This document shows positions 1-9,340 of a stretch of 64,000 nucleotides of DNA, piece by piece; within the stretch, counting starts at the first letter, position 1; each line of letters starts with the position of its first letter. The stretch comes from Clostridium sartagoforme (lineage in GTDB: Bacteria > Bacillota > Clostridia > Clostridiales > Clostridiaceae). The DNA lies in contig NZ_SRYR01000005.1 of NCBI RefSeq assembly GCF_004794105.1, positions 123,153 through 187,152 on the forward strand. The letters run 5' to 3'. The position numbers were made by a program, and so were the translations under genes. The notes beneath the pieces were generated by a model. It was not told where the DNA came from, made no database searches, and was given only the letters and a program-made list of their open reading frames with translations.

Positions 1-472
1 AATCCATATTATTACGATAAATCTCTTCAATATATTTTAATTTATTCAATATTCCATTTAAATCATGGTGGAAGTTATAATTAATATCTTTTAAATAATC
101 TATATTTTTATAAATTTCATTAAAAGGGTTAAAAAATATATCACATCTATTTGTATGTAGTTTTTTTAAAGATAACAAAGTATTATAAATAAAAGCTTTT
201 GAGTTATATATTTCTAAAGTGATTTTACTTGATGGTATAAACTCACTAACTAAGACCCCTTTTGTATTATGATACTTAATTAAAGGTGAAATATTTAGTT
301 GTGAAATAAGGTCTAATATTTTTCCTTCATTAATAAAGTTATTTTTATTATCTTTGCTTGGAACCCTTAATACATATTTTTTATTATTAATCTGAAATAA
401 ATAATTAGAATTGTTTAATCCTCCAATTTTAGTAAGGTTAATTTTCTTGTATTTACCTTTAAGTATATTCAT
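1..472 (-). CDS. LicA-like choline/aminoglycoside kinase family protein (3' part cut by window edge)
   Basis: The open frame starts at ATG 472 behind a GGGAGAG ribosome binding site and stays open to base 1, giving about 157 residues. The N-terminus has the glycine-rich stretch GGLNNSNYLF followed by KKYVLRVPS, the nucleotide-binding beginning of the choline/ethanolamine kinase and aminoglycoside phosphotransferase fold, as in LicA. The catalytic loop (HxDxxxxN) would lie beyond the window, so substrate cannot be assigned. LicA-type enzymes phosphorylate choline or other small alcohols in the cytoplasm for cell-surface decoration. The gene is divergent from the peptidase at 844. Family is fairly sure; substrate is open. 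Confidence 0.68.
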   Translation of the reverse strand, partial: MNILKGKYKKINLTKIGGLNNSNYLFQINNKKYVLRVPSKDNKNNFINEGKILDLISQLNISPLIKYHNTKGVLVSEFIPSSKITLEIYNSKAFIYNTLLSLKKLHTNRCDIFFNPFNEIYKNIDYLKDINYNFHHDLNGILNKLKYIEEIYRNNMD

Positions 473-537
473 AATATCTCTCCCATGAAAGTAAGTAATA
501 CGTATATTATATATTAATATTATAAATAATAAATAGC

Positions 538-623
538 ATATAAGTTGCAGTAAAATTTTTATATTCTATTAAACTAGTACATATGTAAACTTTCAGCTAG
601 GTAATTACACAGTTAACTTATAT
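538..623. repeat. MITE-like element, copy 1
   Basis: An 86-bp unit bounded by ATATAAGTTG at 538-547 and an imperfect inverse copy, AACTTATAT, at 615-623. The same termini bound similar-sized units at 19036-19124 and 24663-24752. The interior of this copy is diverged, but sequence just outside its right end (624-680) matches the flank of the third copy. The 371-nt gap between the genes at 472 and 844 otherwise holds only AT-rich sequence. Confidence 0.45.
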
Positions 624-843
624 AGAAATTAAAATATTGATACTTTCAATTAATGTAATTTACTCCAAAAACTATTTTACACTTTAAATAATATAAGTGG
701 TAAAAATGCAGATTATTTATTGAATAATATATTCTTTAAGTATGAATAATTAGTTATATAGGGAACAAAAGTTATTGAACAAATGATATTATATAAGCAA
801 GAGGAACTTTTAATAGTGAATATTGAAGAAAGGAGAATATATT

Positions 844-1557
844 ATGAAGAAACCAATTATTGCAGTTACAGCACTATTTGATGATGAAAAAGAGAGTATT
901 TGGATGTTACCTGCATATTTAAATGCCATAACTGATGCAGGTGGAATACCTGTTATTTTACCATTAATAGATAATGAAGAGGATATAAAAAATTTAGCTT
1001 ATAGATTTGACGGATTTTTGCTAACAGGAGGACAAGATATAAATCCTAAAATATATAATGAAAAAAAAGAAAATTATTGTGGATATGTTAATACAGCAAG
1101 AGATACTATGGAAGCTATTTTACTTGGAGAAATCTTAAAATCAAACAAGCCTATTTTAGCTATTTGTAGAGGCTTTCAATTGATAACTTCATATTTAGGA
1201 GGAAGCTTATATCAAGACTTAAAGGTTGAGAAGTATAATCATAAAGAAAGTAATCATAGACAAGGAAAGCCTTATAATAAACTAGTTCATAAGATTATTA
1301 TAAGTAAGGAATCTTTGCTATTTGATATAATTAAAAAAGAAGAGATTATGGTAAATACACTTCATCACCAAGGTGTAAAAAGTATATCTGATAAGGTGAG
1401 TATAGCTGGAATAACTGAAGATAATTTAATAGAAAGCATTTATTTAAAAAATAAAAAGTTTGTACTGGGGGTGCAATGGCATCCTGAACTATTATATAAG
1501 GATTTTGAAGATCAAAGAAAAATCTTTAATACCTTTATAAATAGTTGTAATAAATAA
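844..1557 (+). CDS. Peptidase C26 / gamma-glutamyl-GABA hydrolase-type class I glutamine amidotransferase
   Basis: The 237-residue protein has the class I amidotransferase fold. The nucleophile elbow ILAICRGFQL carries the catalytic Cys, and GVQWHPEL near the C-terminus carries the His and Glu of the triad. It resembles PuuD and other hydrolases of gamma-glutamyl amides, cytoplasmic enzymes used in polyamine or gamma-glutamyl compound breakdown. No synthetase partner domain is present. ATG 844 is chosen because AGGAG at 831-835 is correctly spaced; the longer frame from TTG 823 would place the start upstream of that site. No polyamine genes lie nearby, so the substrate is unknown. Confidence 0.82.
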   Translation: MKKPIIAVTALFDDEKESIWMLPAYLNAITDAGGIPVILPLIDNEEDIKNLAYRFDGFLLTGGQDINPKIYNEKKENYCGYVNTARDTMEAILLGEILKSNKPILAICRGFQLITSYLGGSLYQDLKVEKYNHKESNHRQGKPYNKLVHKIIISKESLLFDIIKKEEIMVNTLHHQGVKSISDKVSIAGITEDNLIESIYLKNKKFVLGVQWHPELLYKDFEDQRKIFNTFINSCNK

Positions 1558-1769
1558 AATTACAGAAAAATACTTTTAATAACTTTAAATGGGAATTAAA
1601 ACCTATAAATGGTAAATATAAGAATGCTATAAAAACTATGTAAAATAGGGATAAAATTAAAAAAAGAGAGATAAATTTAGATAACAAAGGATACTAATTT
1701 TTACTTATATTAGTAATAGAGTTAATATATCATTGTTAAATATAAAATATTAGCTAGGGAGTGTTCTTT

Positions 1770-2276
1770 GTGGAAATTAGTAATGTTGCCCTGAGTCAGG
1801 AAGTTTATAGGGCAGATGCTGAAAAAATATGTGATTGGCTTAATGATGAGGAAATAACAAGTTATTTAAATGAGGATTCTAATGCGCAAAAAAAATTAAT
1901 GAGCGTAGTAAATAGAGTAAATATGCCTATACTAACTCATCTTTTCAATAATAACTGTAGATTTTTTACTATAAAAAACTTATATGGGACAATTGGTTTC
2001 TTAAGGCTAGTACCTAAAGGAAGTTTTGTAGAAATTGTGCTTGCAGTAGGTGAAAAGGAATTATGGGGTAAAGGTATTGGTCATAATGCAGTAGTTGAAG
2101 CTTTAAAGGTTGCCTTCTTTGAAATGAGAGCAGATAATGTAATTGCAAAAATAAAGAAGGTTAATAAAAGATCTCAAAATTTATTTAAAGGAATTGGGTT
2201 TAAAGAAGTTAGATTATTAGAAAATGAAATTGAATATCATATTAATAGAGATAATTTTTTTAAGATAGCTGCTTAA
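1770..2276 (+). CDS. GNAT family N-acetyltransferase
   Basis: A protein of about 168 residues with a GNAT core: the beta-strand region ending in VEIVLAVGEKELWGKGIG corresponds to the acetyl-CoA pyrophosphate loop (Q/RxxGxG/A type, here KGIGHN), followed by the segment VNKRSQNLFKGIGFKEV typical of motif B. The acceptor cannot be predicted. GTG 1770 has AGGGAGTG about 7 nt upstream, so I prefer it to GTG 1761, which overlaps that site. The gene stands alone and ends in a strong terminator at 2307-2353. Confidence 0.75.
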   Translation: MEISNVALSQEVYRADAEKICDWLNDEEITSYLNEDSNAQKKLMSVVNRVNMPILTHLFNNNCRFFTIKNLYGTIGFLRLVPKGSFVEIVLAVGEKELWGKGIGHNAVVEALKVAFFEMRADNVIAKIKKVNKRSQNLFKGIGFKEVRLLENEIEYHINRDNFFKIAA

Positions 2277-2306
2277 TTAGTCTAATTAAAATGATTTAAT
2301 ATGTAT

Positions 2307-2353
2307 ACCTATAAACGTTATTGTAAATAAAAGTTTCGTTTATAGGTTTTTTT
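2307..2353 (+). terminator. Intrinsic terminator after the acetyltransferase gene
   Basis: ACCTATAAACG at 2307-2317 pairs perfectly with CGTTTATAGGT at 2337-2347, followed by a T run. Confidence 0.85.
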
Positions 2354-2533
2354 ATAAGGATTTTTACATACTCTTATTTTATTCCAAGTTATAATTAGAG
2401 GGGGATAGCCAAACTACTAATATTTATAAGAAGAATTATTAGAAAAAATGAAAGTCAGTATTATACATTGAAATTAATCCATAATTTTATTAAAGTAAAA
2501 TAATAGATTAATTAATACAGTTAGGAGTAATGT

Positions 2534-2995
2534 ATGAAAAAATATAATTTTGAAGCAGAAATAAAAAAGCATGATGGAAAAGATGCAACATATATAGAGG
2601 TGCCTTTAGATATTGAAAAAGAGTTTGGAGCTAAGAGATTAAAGGTAAAAGTGAAATTTGATAATGTAGAATATAGAGGATCAGTTGTAAGGATGGGTTT
2701 ACCTTGCTATATGATTGGAATAACAAAGGAAATAAGGAGCAAGATAGGTAAAAGCTTTGGTGATATAGTCAGTGTTGAATTAGAAAAAGATGAAGATGAA
2801 AGAAAAATAGAATTGCCAGAAGATTTTAAAGAAAAGCTTATATTAAATGAAAAGTCTTATGGATTTTATGAAAGTTTGTCTTATTCACAAAAAAGAAAGT
2901 ATTTTCAATGGATAACATCAGCTAAGAAGGAAGAAACAAGAATGAAAAGAATTGAAGAAGTAATTAAAAAGTTAGAGGAGAAAATAAAGATATAA
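2534..2995 (+). CDS. DUF1905 / YdeI (OmpD-associated)-like protein
   Basis: A 153-residue protein in two parts. Residues 1 to about 85 look like the DUF1905 beta-barrel (KYNFEAEI, then IEVPLDIEKEFG, VKVKFDNVEYRGSV and KIGKSFGDIVSVEL). Residues 90 to 150 match the helical YdeI/OmpD-associated tail (LPEDFKEKL, ESLSYSQKRKYFQWI, AKKEETRMKRI). The family is widespread in Firmicutes; some members are linked to antimicrobial peptide resistance, but no catalytic function is established. ATG 2534 follows AGGAG. The gene appears monocistronic, upstream of the RpiR gene by 80 nt. Confidence 0.75.
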   Translation: MKKYNFEAEIKKHDGKDATYIEVPLDIEKEFGAKRLKVKVKFDNVEYRGSVVRMGLPCYMIGITKEIRSKIGKSFGDIVSVELEKDEDERKIELPEDFKEKLILNEKSYGFYESLSYSQKRKYFQWITSAKKEETRMKRIEEVIKKLEEKIKI

Positions 2996-3075
2996 TATTA
3001 GCATTTGTATAATTTATACAATGAAAAAGTTATCAAAATAATATATAATCTTCTTATAACGATGGAGGAGATTTA

Positions 3076-3828
3076 ATGGATTTATCAAAGTTTATAGAAA
3101 ATAAGGGGCTTACAGAAATAGAAATAAAGGTATTAAATTACATAGCAGATAATATAGACGAAGTTAATAAGCTTGGAGTAAGAGGTATTGCAAAAAATAA
3201 TTTTACTTCTACATCTACAGTTATGAGACTTTCGAAGAAGTTGGGTTATTCTGGATTCTTAGAAATGCAATATAATTTGGCTGCTCTTAAGAAAAGTAAC
3301 TTTGGGGATACTATAGATGAGAGAGGTTTTGTTGATAGCCTTAATATGGAGGGACTTTTACAGGGGAATAGCACTGAATGTATTGATAAATTTATTGATA
3401 TATTATTTAGTGAAGATAACAAGTTTATTTTTATTTATGCAAATGGATTTTCGGGAATAGTCGCTGAATATATAAATAAGAAGCTATTAGTAATGGGGAA
3501 AAGATGCATATTATCCAATGGTACAGATTCAATAGGAGTTTTTGAAAATAATTTAGATTATATAAGTTCTATAATAGTAATATCAAAATCAGGGGAAACA
3601 CCTATGGTTTTAAATAAGGTAAAGACAGCAAAAGAATATGGAATAGAAGTTGTATCCTTTACTAACGAAAGAGAAAATAGCATAAGTAAACTAGCAGATA
3701 TAAGTTTTAAAATTGATGATGCAAATAAGTTAGACGATAGAAATTTAATGCCAAATACTTTTTTCCCAAAGGTATTAGTTTTAGTTGAGCTTTTAATATA
3801 TGAGTATTATAAGCGAAAAAACAAGTAA
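3076..3828 (+). CDS. MurR/RpiR family transcriptional regulator, probable regulator of the alpha-glucoside locus
   Basis: A 250-residue regulator. Residues about 1-75 form the N-terminal RpiR helix-turn-helix (GVRGIAKNNFTSTSTVMRLSK). Residues about 100-245 form a SIS sugar-phosphate-binding domain (FIYANGFSGIVAEY and IIVISKSGETPMVL). RpiR proteins sense phosphosugars in the cytoplasm and repress or activate adjacent sugar operons. It lies directly upstream of the PTS permease in the same direction, separated by a palindromic terminator, so control of glvC and glvA by maltose 6'-phosphate or a related ligand is a reasonable inference. ATG 3076 follows GGAGGAG. Confidence 0.87.
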   Translation: MDLSKFIENKGLTEIEIKVLNYIADNIDEVNKLGVRGIAKNNFTSTSTVMRLSKKLGYSGFLEMQYNLAALKKSNFGDTIDERGFVDSLNMEGLLQGNSTECIDKFIDILFSEDNKFIFIYANGFSGIVAEYINKKLLVMGKRCILSNGTDSIGVFENNLDYISSIIVISKSGETPMVLNKVKTAKEYGIEVVSFTNERENSISKLADISFKIDDANKLDDRNLMPNTFFPKVLVLVELLIYEYYKRKNK

Positions 3829-3836
3829 TCTAAGTA

Positions 3837-3868
3837 ACGTGTTATCTAATTGGGTAACACGTTTTTTT
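3837..3868 (+). terminator. Terminator-like palindrome, possible RpiR operator
   Basis: ACGTGTTATC at 3837-3846 pairs with GGGTAACACGT at 3852-3862 and is followed by seven T. It can terminate the regulator transcript. The right arm and T run (GTAACACGTTTTTTTGG) recur almost exactly upstream of glvA at 5996-6012, which suggests a second role in regulating both genes. Confidence 0.65.
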
Positions 3869-3916
3869 GGACCTAAAATCTATATACAGATAGTAGCCTG
3901 CTAATTATAATGATAA

Positions 3917-3931
3917 ATGTAAATGGTTTCT
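3917..3931 (+). promoter_or_regulatory. Candidate CcpA catabolite-response element (cre)
   Basis: ATGTAAATGGTTTCT fits the Gram-positive cre consensus WTGNAANCGNWNNCW at every fixed position but one (T for C). It lies 27 nt upstream of the PTS gene, a normal place for carbon catabolite repression of sugar uptake. Confidence 0.4.
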
Positions 3932-3957
3932 GAAAACGTAATGGAGGGAGATTAACT

Positions 3958-5538
3958 ATGAAAGAAAAGATAATGACAAAACTACAAGACTTTTCTAAGG
4001 GGATGTTTGTACCAGTTTTAATATTACCAATTGCAGGTATAATAATAGCTATAGGTAATATATTAACAAATGCAAAATTAGCAGAGTACTTACCATTTCT
4101 TAAAAATGATATGGTATATGGACTTGGTAAAATGCTATCAGGCTCACTAGTTTCAATATTAACTAACTTAGGTATTATATTTTGTGTGGGACTAGCGGTT
4201 GGATTAGCAAAGAAGAAAAAGGCGGAGGCTGGATTTACTTCACTTTTAGTATTCTTAGTATTCATAAATGCAATGAATATATTTTTAACACTAACTGAAA
4301 AGCTAGCACCAGCAGATGCTTTAAGAGGAAGTGGACAAACTACTGTATTAGGAGTTCAAATTCTTGATATGGGAGTTTTCTTAGGAATTATATTGGGAAT
4401 TGTTGTTGCCTATATACATAATAAGTTCTGTGAAAAAGAATTTGATGGAGCTTTCCAAATTTATGGAGGTTCTAGATTAGTATTTATAATATTAATACCA
4501 GTTACTGTTGGTTTAGCTGTATTATTTAGCTATGTATGGCCACCAGTACAAAATGTTATTAATAGTCTTGGTGAATTTATACAAGGTTCAGGAAATTTCG
4601 GTATATTTACGTATGGAGCATTAGAAAGATTATTAATCCCAACAGGATTACATCACTTAGTTTATACACCATTCTTATATAGTTCTTTAGGTGGAGTTGC
4701 AGAAATAGGAGGCCAAGTTTTTGAAGGTGCTAGAAATATATACTTTGCAGAAATGGCTGATCCAACAATAGCTAAACTTTCAGCAACAGTAATTTGGGAT
4801 GCTAGAGGACTTTCTAAAATGTTTGGTTTAATAGGTGCATGTTTAGCTATGTATCACACAGCATTACCAAAAAATAAAACTAAGATTAAAGCTATATTAA
4901 TACCAGCTGCTGTTACATCAATATTAGCAGGTGTTACAGAACCAATTGAATTCTCATTTATGTTCGCAGCACCAGTGTTATTTGTAATACATGGTATATT
5001 AAATGGTTTAGGTATGGTTGTATTAAATGTACTAGGAGTTACAGCAATAGGTCCAAATGGATTAATAGACTTCTTATTATATAACTTACCACTTGGAATA
5101 GAAAAAACAGGCTGGCCAATGTATGTATTAGTTGGGTTAGGACAATTTGTAGTTTACTATGTAATATTCAGATTTGTTATAACTAAATTCAAATTAAGAA
5201 CTCCAGGAAGAGAAGAAGATGGAGATACTAAGCTTTATAGTAAGAGTGATTATAAAGAAAAAGTAGCATCAAAAGATTCTAATGGGGAATCAGGATTTGC
5301 ACCTCTAATAGTAGAAGGATTAGGTGGAGCAGATAATATAGTTAAGGTTGATAACTGTTATACAAGATTAAGATTAATAGTAAAAGATTCATCTTTAGTT
5401 AATGAAGCCTTATTAAAGAATGAAACACAAGCTAATGGTGTTATTATAAAAGGAGAAAATGTCCAAGTAGTTTATGGACTAAAAGTTAATGGCGTTAGAA
5501 AGAGCGTTGATGAATTCCTTGGAATAGAGGCAAACTAA
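3958..5538 (+). CDS. glvC: PTS alpha-glucoside (maltose-type) transporter, enzyme IICB
   Basis: A 526-residue membrane permease that imports and phosphorylates alpha-glucosides such as maltose. Residues 1 to about 410 form the IIC domain with some ten membrane segments, including the signatures GGSRLVF, LIPTGLHHLVYTP and GVTEPIEFSFMF. After a charged linker, residues about 445-526 form IIB with the phosphorylated Cys467 in DNCYTRLRL. The order C-B matches GlvC/MalP/AglA. No IIA domain is present here or elsewhere in the window, so IIA must come from another locus, probably the glucose-type IIA. ATG 3958 follows GGAGGGAG. It pairs functionally with glvA. Confidence 0.9.
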   Translation: MKEKIMTKLQDFSKGMFVPVLILPIAGIIIAIGNILTNAKLAEYLPFLKNDMVYGLGKMLSGSLVSILTNLGIIFCVGLAVGLAKKKKAEAGFTSLLVFLVFINAMNIFLTLTEKLAPADALRGSGQTTVLGVQILDMGVFLGIILGIVVAYIHNKFCEKEFDGAFQIYGGSRLVFIILIPVTVGLAVLFSYVWPPVQNVINSLGEFIQGSGNFGIFTYGALERLLIPTGLHHLVYTPFLYSSLGGVAEIGGQVFEGARNIYFAEMADPTIAKLSATVIWDARGLSKMFGLIGACLAMYHTALPKNKTKIKAILIPAAVTSILAGVTEPIEFSFMFAAPVLFVIHGILNGLGMVVLNVLGVTAIGPNGLIDFLLYNLPLGIEKTGWPMYVLVGLGQFVVYYVIFRFVITKFKLRTPGREEDGDTKLYSKSDYKEKVASKDSNGESGFAPLIVEGLGGADNIVKVDNCYTRLRLIVKDSSLVNEALLKNETQANGVIIKGENVQVVYGLKVNGVRKSVDEFLGIEAN

Positions 5539-5551
5539 TAGTCTACTGTTT

Positions 5552-5690
5552 AAAATGCGAAGCACTTTAAAATGAAAAAATTAAGATAATGAAAAAATGA
5601 AGGAAGAGGTTTTGCATTGCAAAACCTCTTTTGCTTTAAAATTTTTTATAGGAATTATTTAATTTTTAAATTTTTTCATCCTTTAATTAA
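5552..5690. repeat. Palindromic intergenic repeat, family R2
   Basis: Begins AAAATGCGAAGCA, continues with runs of the ATGAAAAAATTAAG type, carries the GAGGTTTTGCATTGCAAAACCTC hairpin and ends in TTTTTTCATCCTTTAATTAA. Closely related units occur at 11072-11257 and 49975-50125. Confidence 0.7.
5604..5632 (+). terminator. Terminator of the PTS gene, inside the R2 repeat
   Basis: AAGAGGTTTTGC at 5604-5615 pairs with GCAAAACCTCTT at 5619-5630 and continues into T residues. Confidence 0.8.
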
Positions 5691-5878
5691 TTTTTATCAG
5701 TACTTTCATTAGCCTTAATTTCGTTAGTTTTAATTGATTTCTCAAGTCTATTAAGTCTTATTTGAATTTCTTTAAAATGTAAAGATAATTTTTCTTCCTG
5801 CTTTTTTAAAAGGTAAGGTATGTAAAATACAATATTAAAAATAATTAATAATGATAATAAAATTATTATAATTTCCAA
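5687..5878 (-). CDS. Small membrane protein of unknown function
   Basis: Sixty-three residues: a hydrophobic N-terminus of about 22 residues (IIIILLSLLIIFNIVFYIPYL) followed by a charged amphipathic helix (KEIQIRLNRLEKSIK), so a single-pass membrane protein with a short cytoplasmic coiled coil. The TTG start at 5878 has a GGGGGG site about 8 nt upstream. It lies opposite to the glv genes, and its 3' end touches the R2 repeat. I do not recognise a family. Its clean ribosome binding site and domain pattern favour a real gene. Confidence 0.5.
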   Translation of the reverse strand: MEIIIILLSLLIIFNIVFYIPYLLKKQEEKLSLHFKEIQIRLNRLEKSIKTNEIKANESTDKN

Positions 5879-5977
5879 TTTGTAATCCCCCCTAGGTAAA
5901 TACTAGTAATTAAATTGTATCATATAAATTTTAAATTATAAAAGTAATAAGATTGTGATAATAAAGAGAATTTGGGG

Positions 5978-6010
5978 AACAGGTTACAACCTAGAGTAAC
6001 ATGTTTTTTT
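5978..6010 (+). promoter_or_regulatory. Leader hairpin upstream of glvA, operator or attenuator
   Basis: AACAGGTTAC at 5978-5987 pairs with GTAACATGTT at 5996-6005 (one mismatch, 8-nt loop), then a T run. No plus-strand gene ends just before it, so it is probably not a simple terminator. It shares GTAACAYGTTTTTTTGG with the palindrome at 3837-3868. Confidence 0.5.
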
Positions 6011-6099
6011 GGCCTCCGAAATGGTTTACCTAGATATTTTACTGTTCTATAATGTGCTTGTAAGTAATAAAAATAATAAATTTCAAATATATAATATGA

Positions 6100-7470
<1,371 letters not shown>

Positions 7471-7535
7471 TTTACAAATACTTTAAGTAATTACTTAAGA
7501 TTAATATAAATAAAAATAACCTTAAGATAAGAGAT

Positions 7536-7568
7536 ATAGCTCGGAGTGTTGTAACATATCCGAGCTAT
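7536..7568 (+). terminator. Strong hairpin between glvA and the sugar-acid operon
   Basis: ATAGCTCGGA at 7536-7545 pairs perfectly with TCCGAGCTAT at 7559-7568. The following T content is modest (GACTTTAATTTT), so it may be a weak terminator or part of the leader of the gene at 7605. The loop holds TGTTGTAACA, itself palindromic. Confidence 0.55.
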
Positions 7569-7604
7569 GACTTTAATTTTAAATAATATAAGGGGTGAAT
7601 AAAA

Positions 7605-9320
7605 ATGATTAGCCAAGAAATAAGAAAAATTGCTCCAGAAATGGATCCGTTACGTAGGGGAATGGGATGGTCAGTTGATGATTTATCTAAACCTCAAATT
7701 ATAATAGAAAGTACTTTTGGAGATAGCCATCCAGGAAGTGTTCATCTTTTGAAGTTTGCTAATAATGCAGTTCTAGGAGTTAATGAGAAAGGTGGAAAGG
7801 CTGCAAGATATTTTGCAACAGATATATGTGACGGTATGGCTCAAGGTCATGATGGTATTAACTATTCATTAGCGTCAAGAGATACAATAACATCACTTAT
7901 TGAAATACATGCAAATGCAACACCTTTTGATGGTGGAGTATTTATTTCAAGTTGTGATAAGGCAGTACCATCACATCTAATGGCAATTGGAAGAATAAAT
8001 ATACCATCAATTATCGTTACTGGAGGAGTAATGGAAGCAGGACCAAACCTTCTAACTTTAGAGCAGATAGGTGCTTATAGTGCAATGCAAAAACGTGGTG
8101 AAATTACTGAAGAAGAATTAACTTACTATAAGCATAATGCGTGTCCATCATGTGGATCATGTTCATTTATGGGAACAGCAGCTACTATGCAAGTTATGGC
8201 TGAGGCTTTAGGGTTAATGTTACCAGGGAGTGCATTAATGCCAGCAACTTGTAAGGATTTAGAAGAGGTTGCAATTGAAGCAGGAAAACAAATTATTGAG
8301 CTTGCTAAAATGAATTTAAAAGCTAGAGATATAGTAAGTAAAAAGTCTTTTGAAAATGCTATAGTTATCCATGCTGCAATTTCAGGATCTAGTAATTCAC
8401 TTTTACATATTCCAGCTATTGCTCATGAATTTGGAATAGATATAGATGAAGAAACATTTGATAGAATCCACAGATATGCACCATATTTATTAAATATAAG
8501 ACCAGCAGGAAAATGGCCAGCTGAATACTTCTACTATGCAGGTGGTGTACCAGCAATTATGGAAGAAGTTAAGGATTTACTTCATTTAGATGTAATGACT
8601 GTTACAGGTAAGACTTTAGGAGAAAACCTAGAAGACTTAAGGAAAAATGGTTTTTATGATAGATGCAATGAGTATTTAAATAAGGTTGGTTTAAAAAGAG
8701 AAGATGTTATAAGACCATTTAATAATCCTATTGGAAGTAACGGAGCTATAGCTATTTTAAAAGGAAATATTGCACCAGAGGGGGCAGTAGTTAAACATTC
8801 TGCTGTACCAAAAGAAATGCATAAAGCAATATTAAAGGCTAGACCTTTTGATAGTGAAGAAGAAGCTATAGAAGCAGTACTTACTAAGAAAATACAACCT
8901 GGAGATGCAGTATTTATTAGATATGAAGGTCCAAAGGGAAGCGGAATGCCAGAAATGTTCTACACAACAGAAGCTATTTCTTCAGATAAGGAATTATCAG
9001 CTAGTATAGCACTTATTACAGATGGAAGATTCTCAGGAGCTTCAAAGGGACCAGCTATAGGACATGTATCACCTGAAGCAGCAGTTGGAGGTCCAATAGC
9101 ACTAGTAGAGGAAAATGACTTAATTGAAATTGATATAGAGAAGAGAATACTTCAAATAATCGGAGTCAATGGAGAAAGATTAAGTCTTGATGAAATAGAT
9201 AATATCTTAGCTCAGCGTAAAAAGTTATGGAAGCCAAGAGGGAATAAATATAAGTCAGGAATTTTAAAAATATTTTCAGATAAAGCAGTTTCACCTATGA
9301 AGGGCGGATATATGGAATAA
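7605..9320 (+). CDS. Sugar-acid dehydratase of the IlvD/Edd family (probable gluconate-type dehydratase)
   Basis: A 571-residue Fe-S dehydratase. Motifs CDGMAQGHDGINYSL (75-89), SCDKAVPSHLMA (116-127) and CPSCGSCSFMGTAATMQ (180-196) place it in the IlvD/Edd superfamily, with probable cluster ligands Cys117 and Cys186. The usual PCNxH of true IlvD reads PGSVH (43-47), and GSCSFMGTAATM replaces the IlvD version, so it belongs with YjhG-like sugar-acid dehydratases rather than branched-chain amino acid synthesis. KDPG aldolase and KDG kinase genes follow directly, so it most likely converts an unphosphorylated C6 sugar acid such as gluconate or galactonate to the 2-keto-3-deoxy acid. The exact substrate is not settled by sequence. 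Confidence 0.8.
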   Translation: MISQEIRKIAPEMDPLRRGMGWSVDDLSKPQIIIESTFGDSHPGSVHLLKFANNAVLGVNEKGGKAARYFATDICDGMAQGHDGINYSLASRDTITSLIEIHANATPFDGGVFISSCDKAVPSHLMAIGRINIPSIIVTGGVMEAGPNLLTLEQIGAYSAMQKRGEITEEELTYYKHNACPSCGSCSFMGTAATMQVMAEALGLMLPGSALMPATCKDLEEVAIEAGKQIIELAKMNLKARDIVSKKSFENAIVIHAAISGSSNSLLHIPAIAHEFGIDIDEETFDRIHRYAPYLLNIRPAGKWPAEYFYYAGGVPAIMEEVKDLLHLDVMTVTGKTLGENLEDLRKNGFYDRCNEYLNKVGLKREDVIRPFNNPIGSNGAIAILKGNIAPEGAVVKHSAVPKEMHKAILKARPFDSEEEAIEAVLTKKIQPGDAVFIRYEGPKGSGMPEMFYTTEAISSDKELSASIALITDGRFSGASKGPAIGHVSPEAAVGGPIALVEENDLIEIDIEKRILQIIGVNGERLSLDEIDNILAQRKKLWKPRGNKYKSGILKIFSDKAVSPMKGGYME

Positions 9321-9340
9321 ATCATAAGGAGAGAGTAATC

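Noticed and set aside
823..843. N-terminal extension of the peptidase C26 gene to TTG 823
   Set aside because: The extension contains the AGGAG ribosome binding site for ATG 844, and the family N-terminus fits ATG 844.
3873..4265. 130-codon open frame on the minus strand inside the PTS gene
   Set aside because: It is antisense to a well-supported gene, has low-complexity composition and no ribosome binding site.
7605..9320. Assignment as IlvD of branched-chain amino acid synthesis
   Set aside because: PGSVH and GSCSFMGTAATM differ from IlvD, and the neighbours are KDPG aldolase and KDG kinase, not ilv genes.
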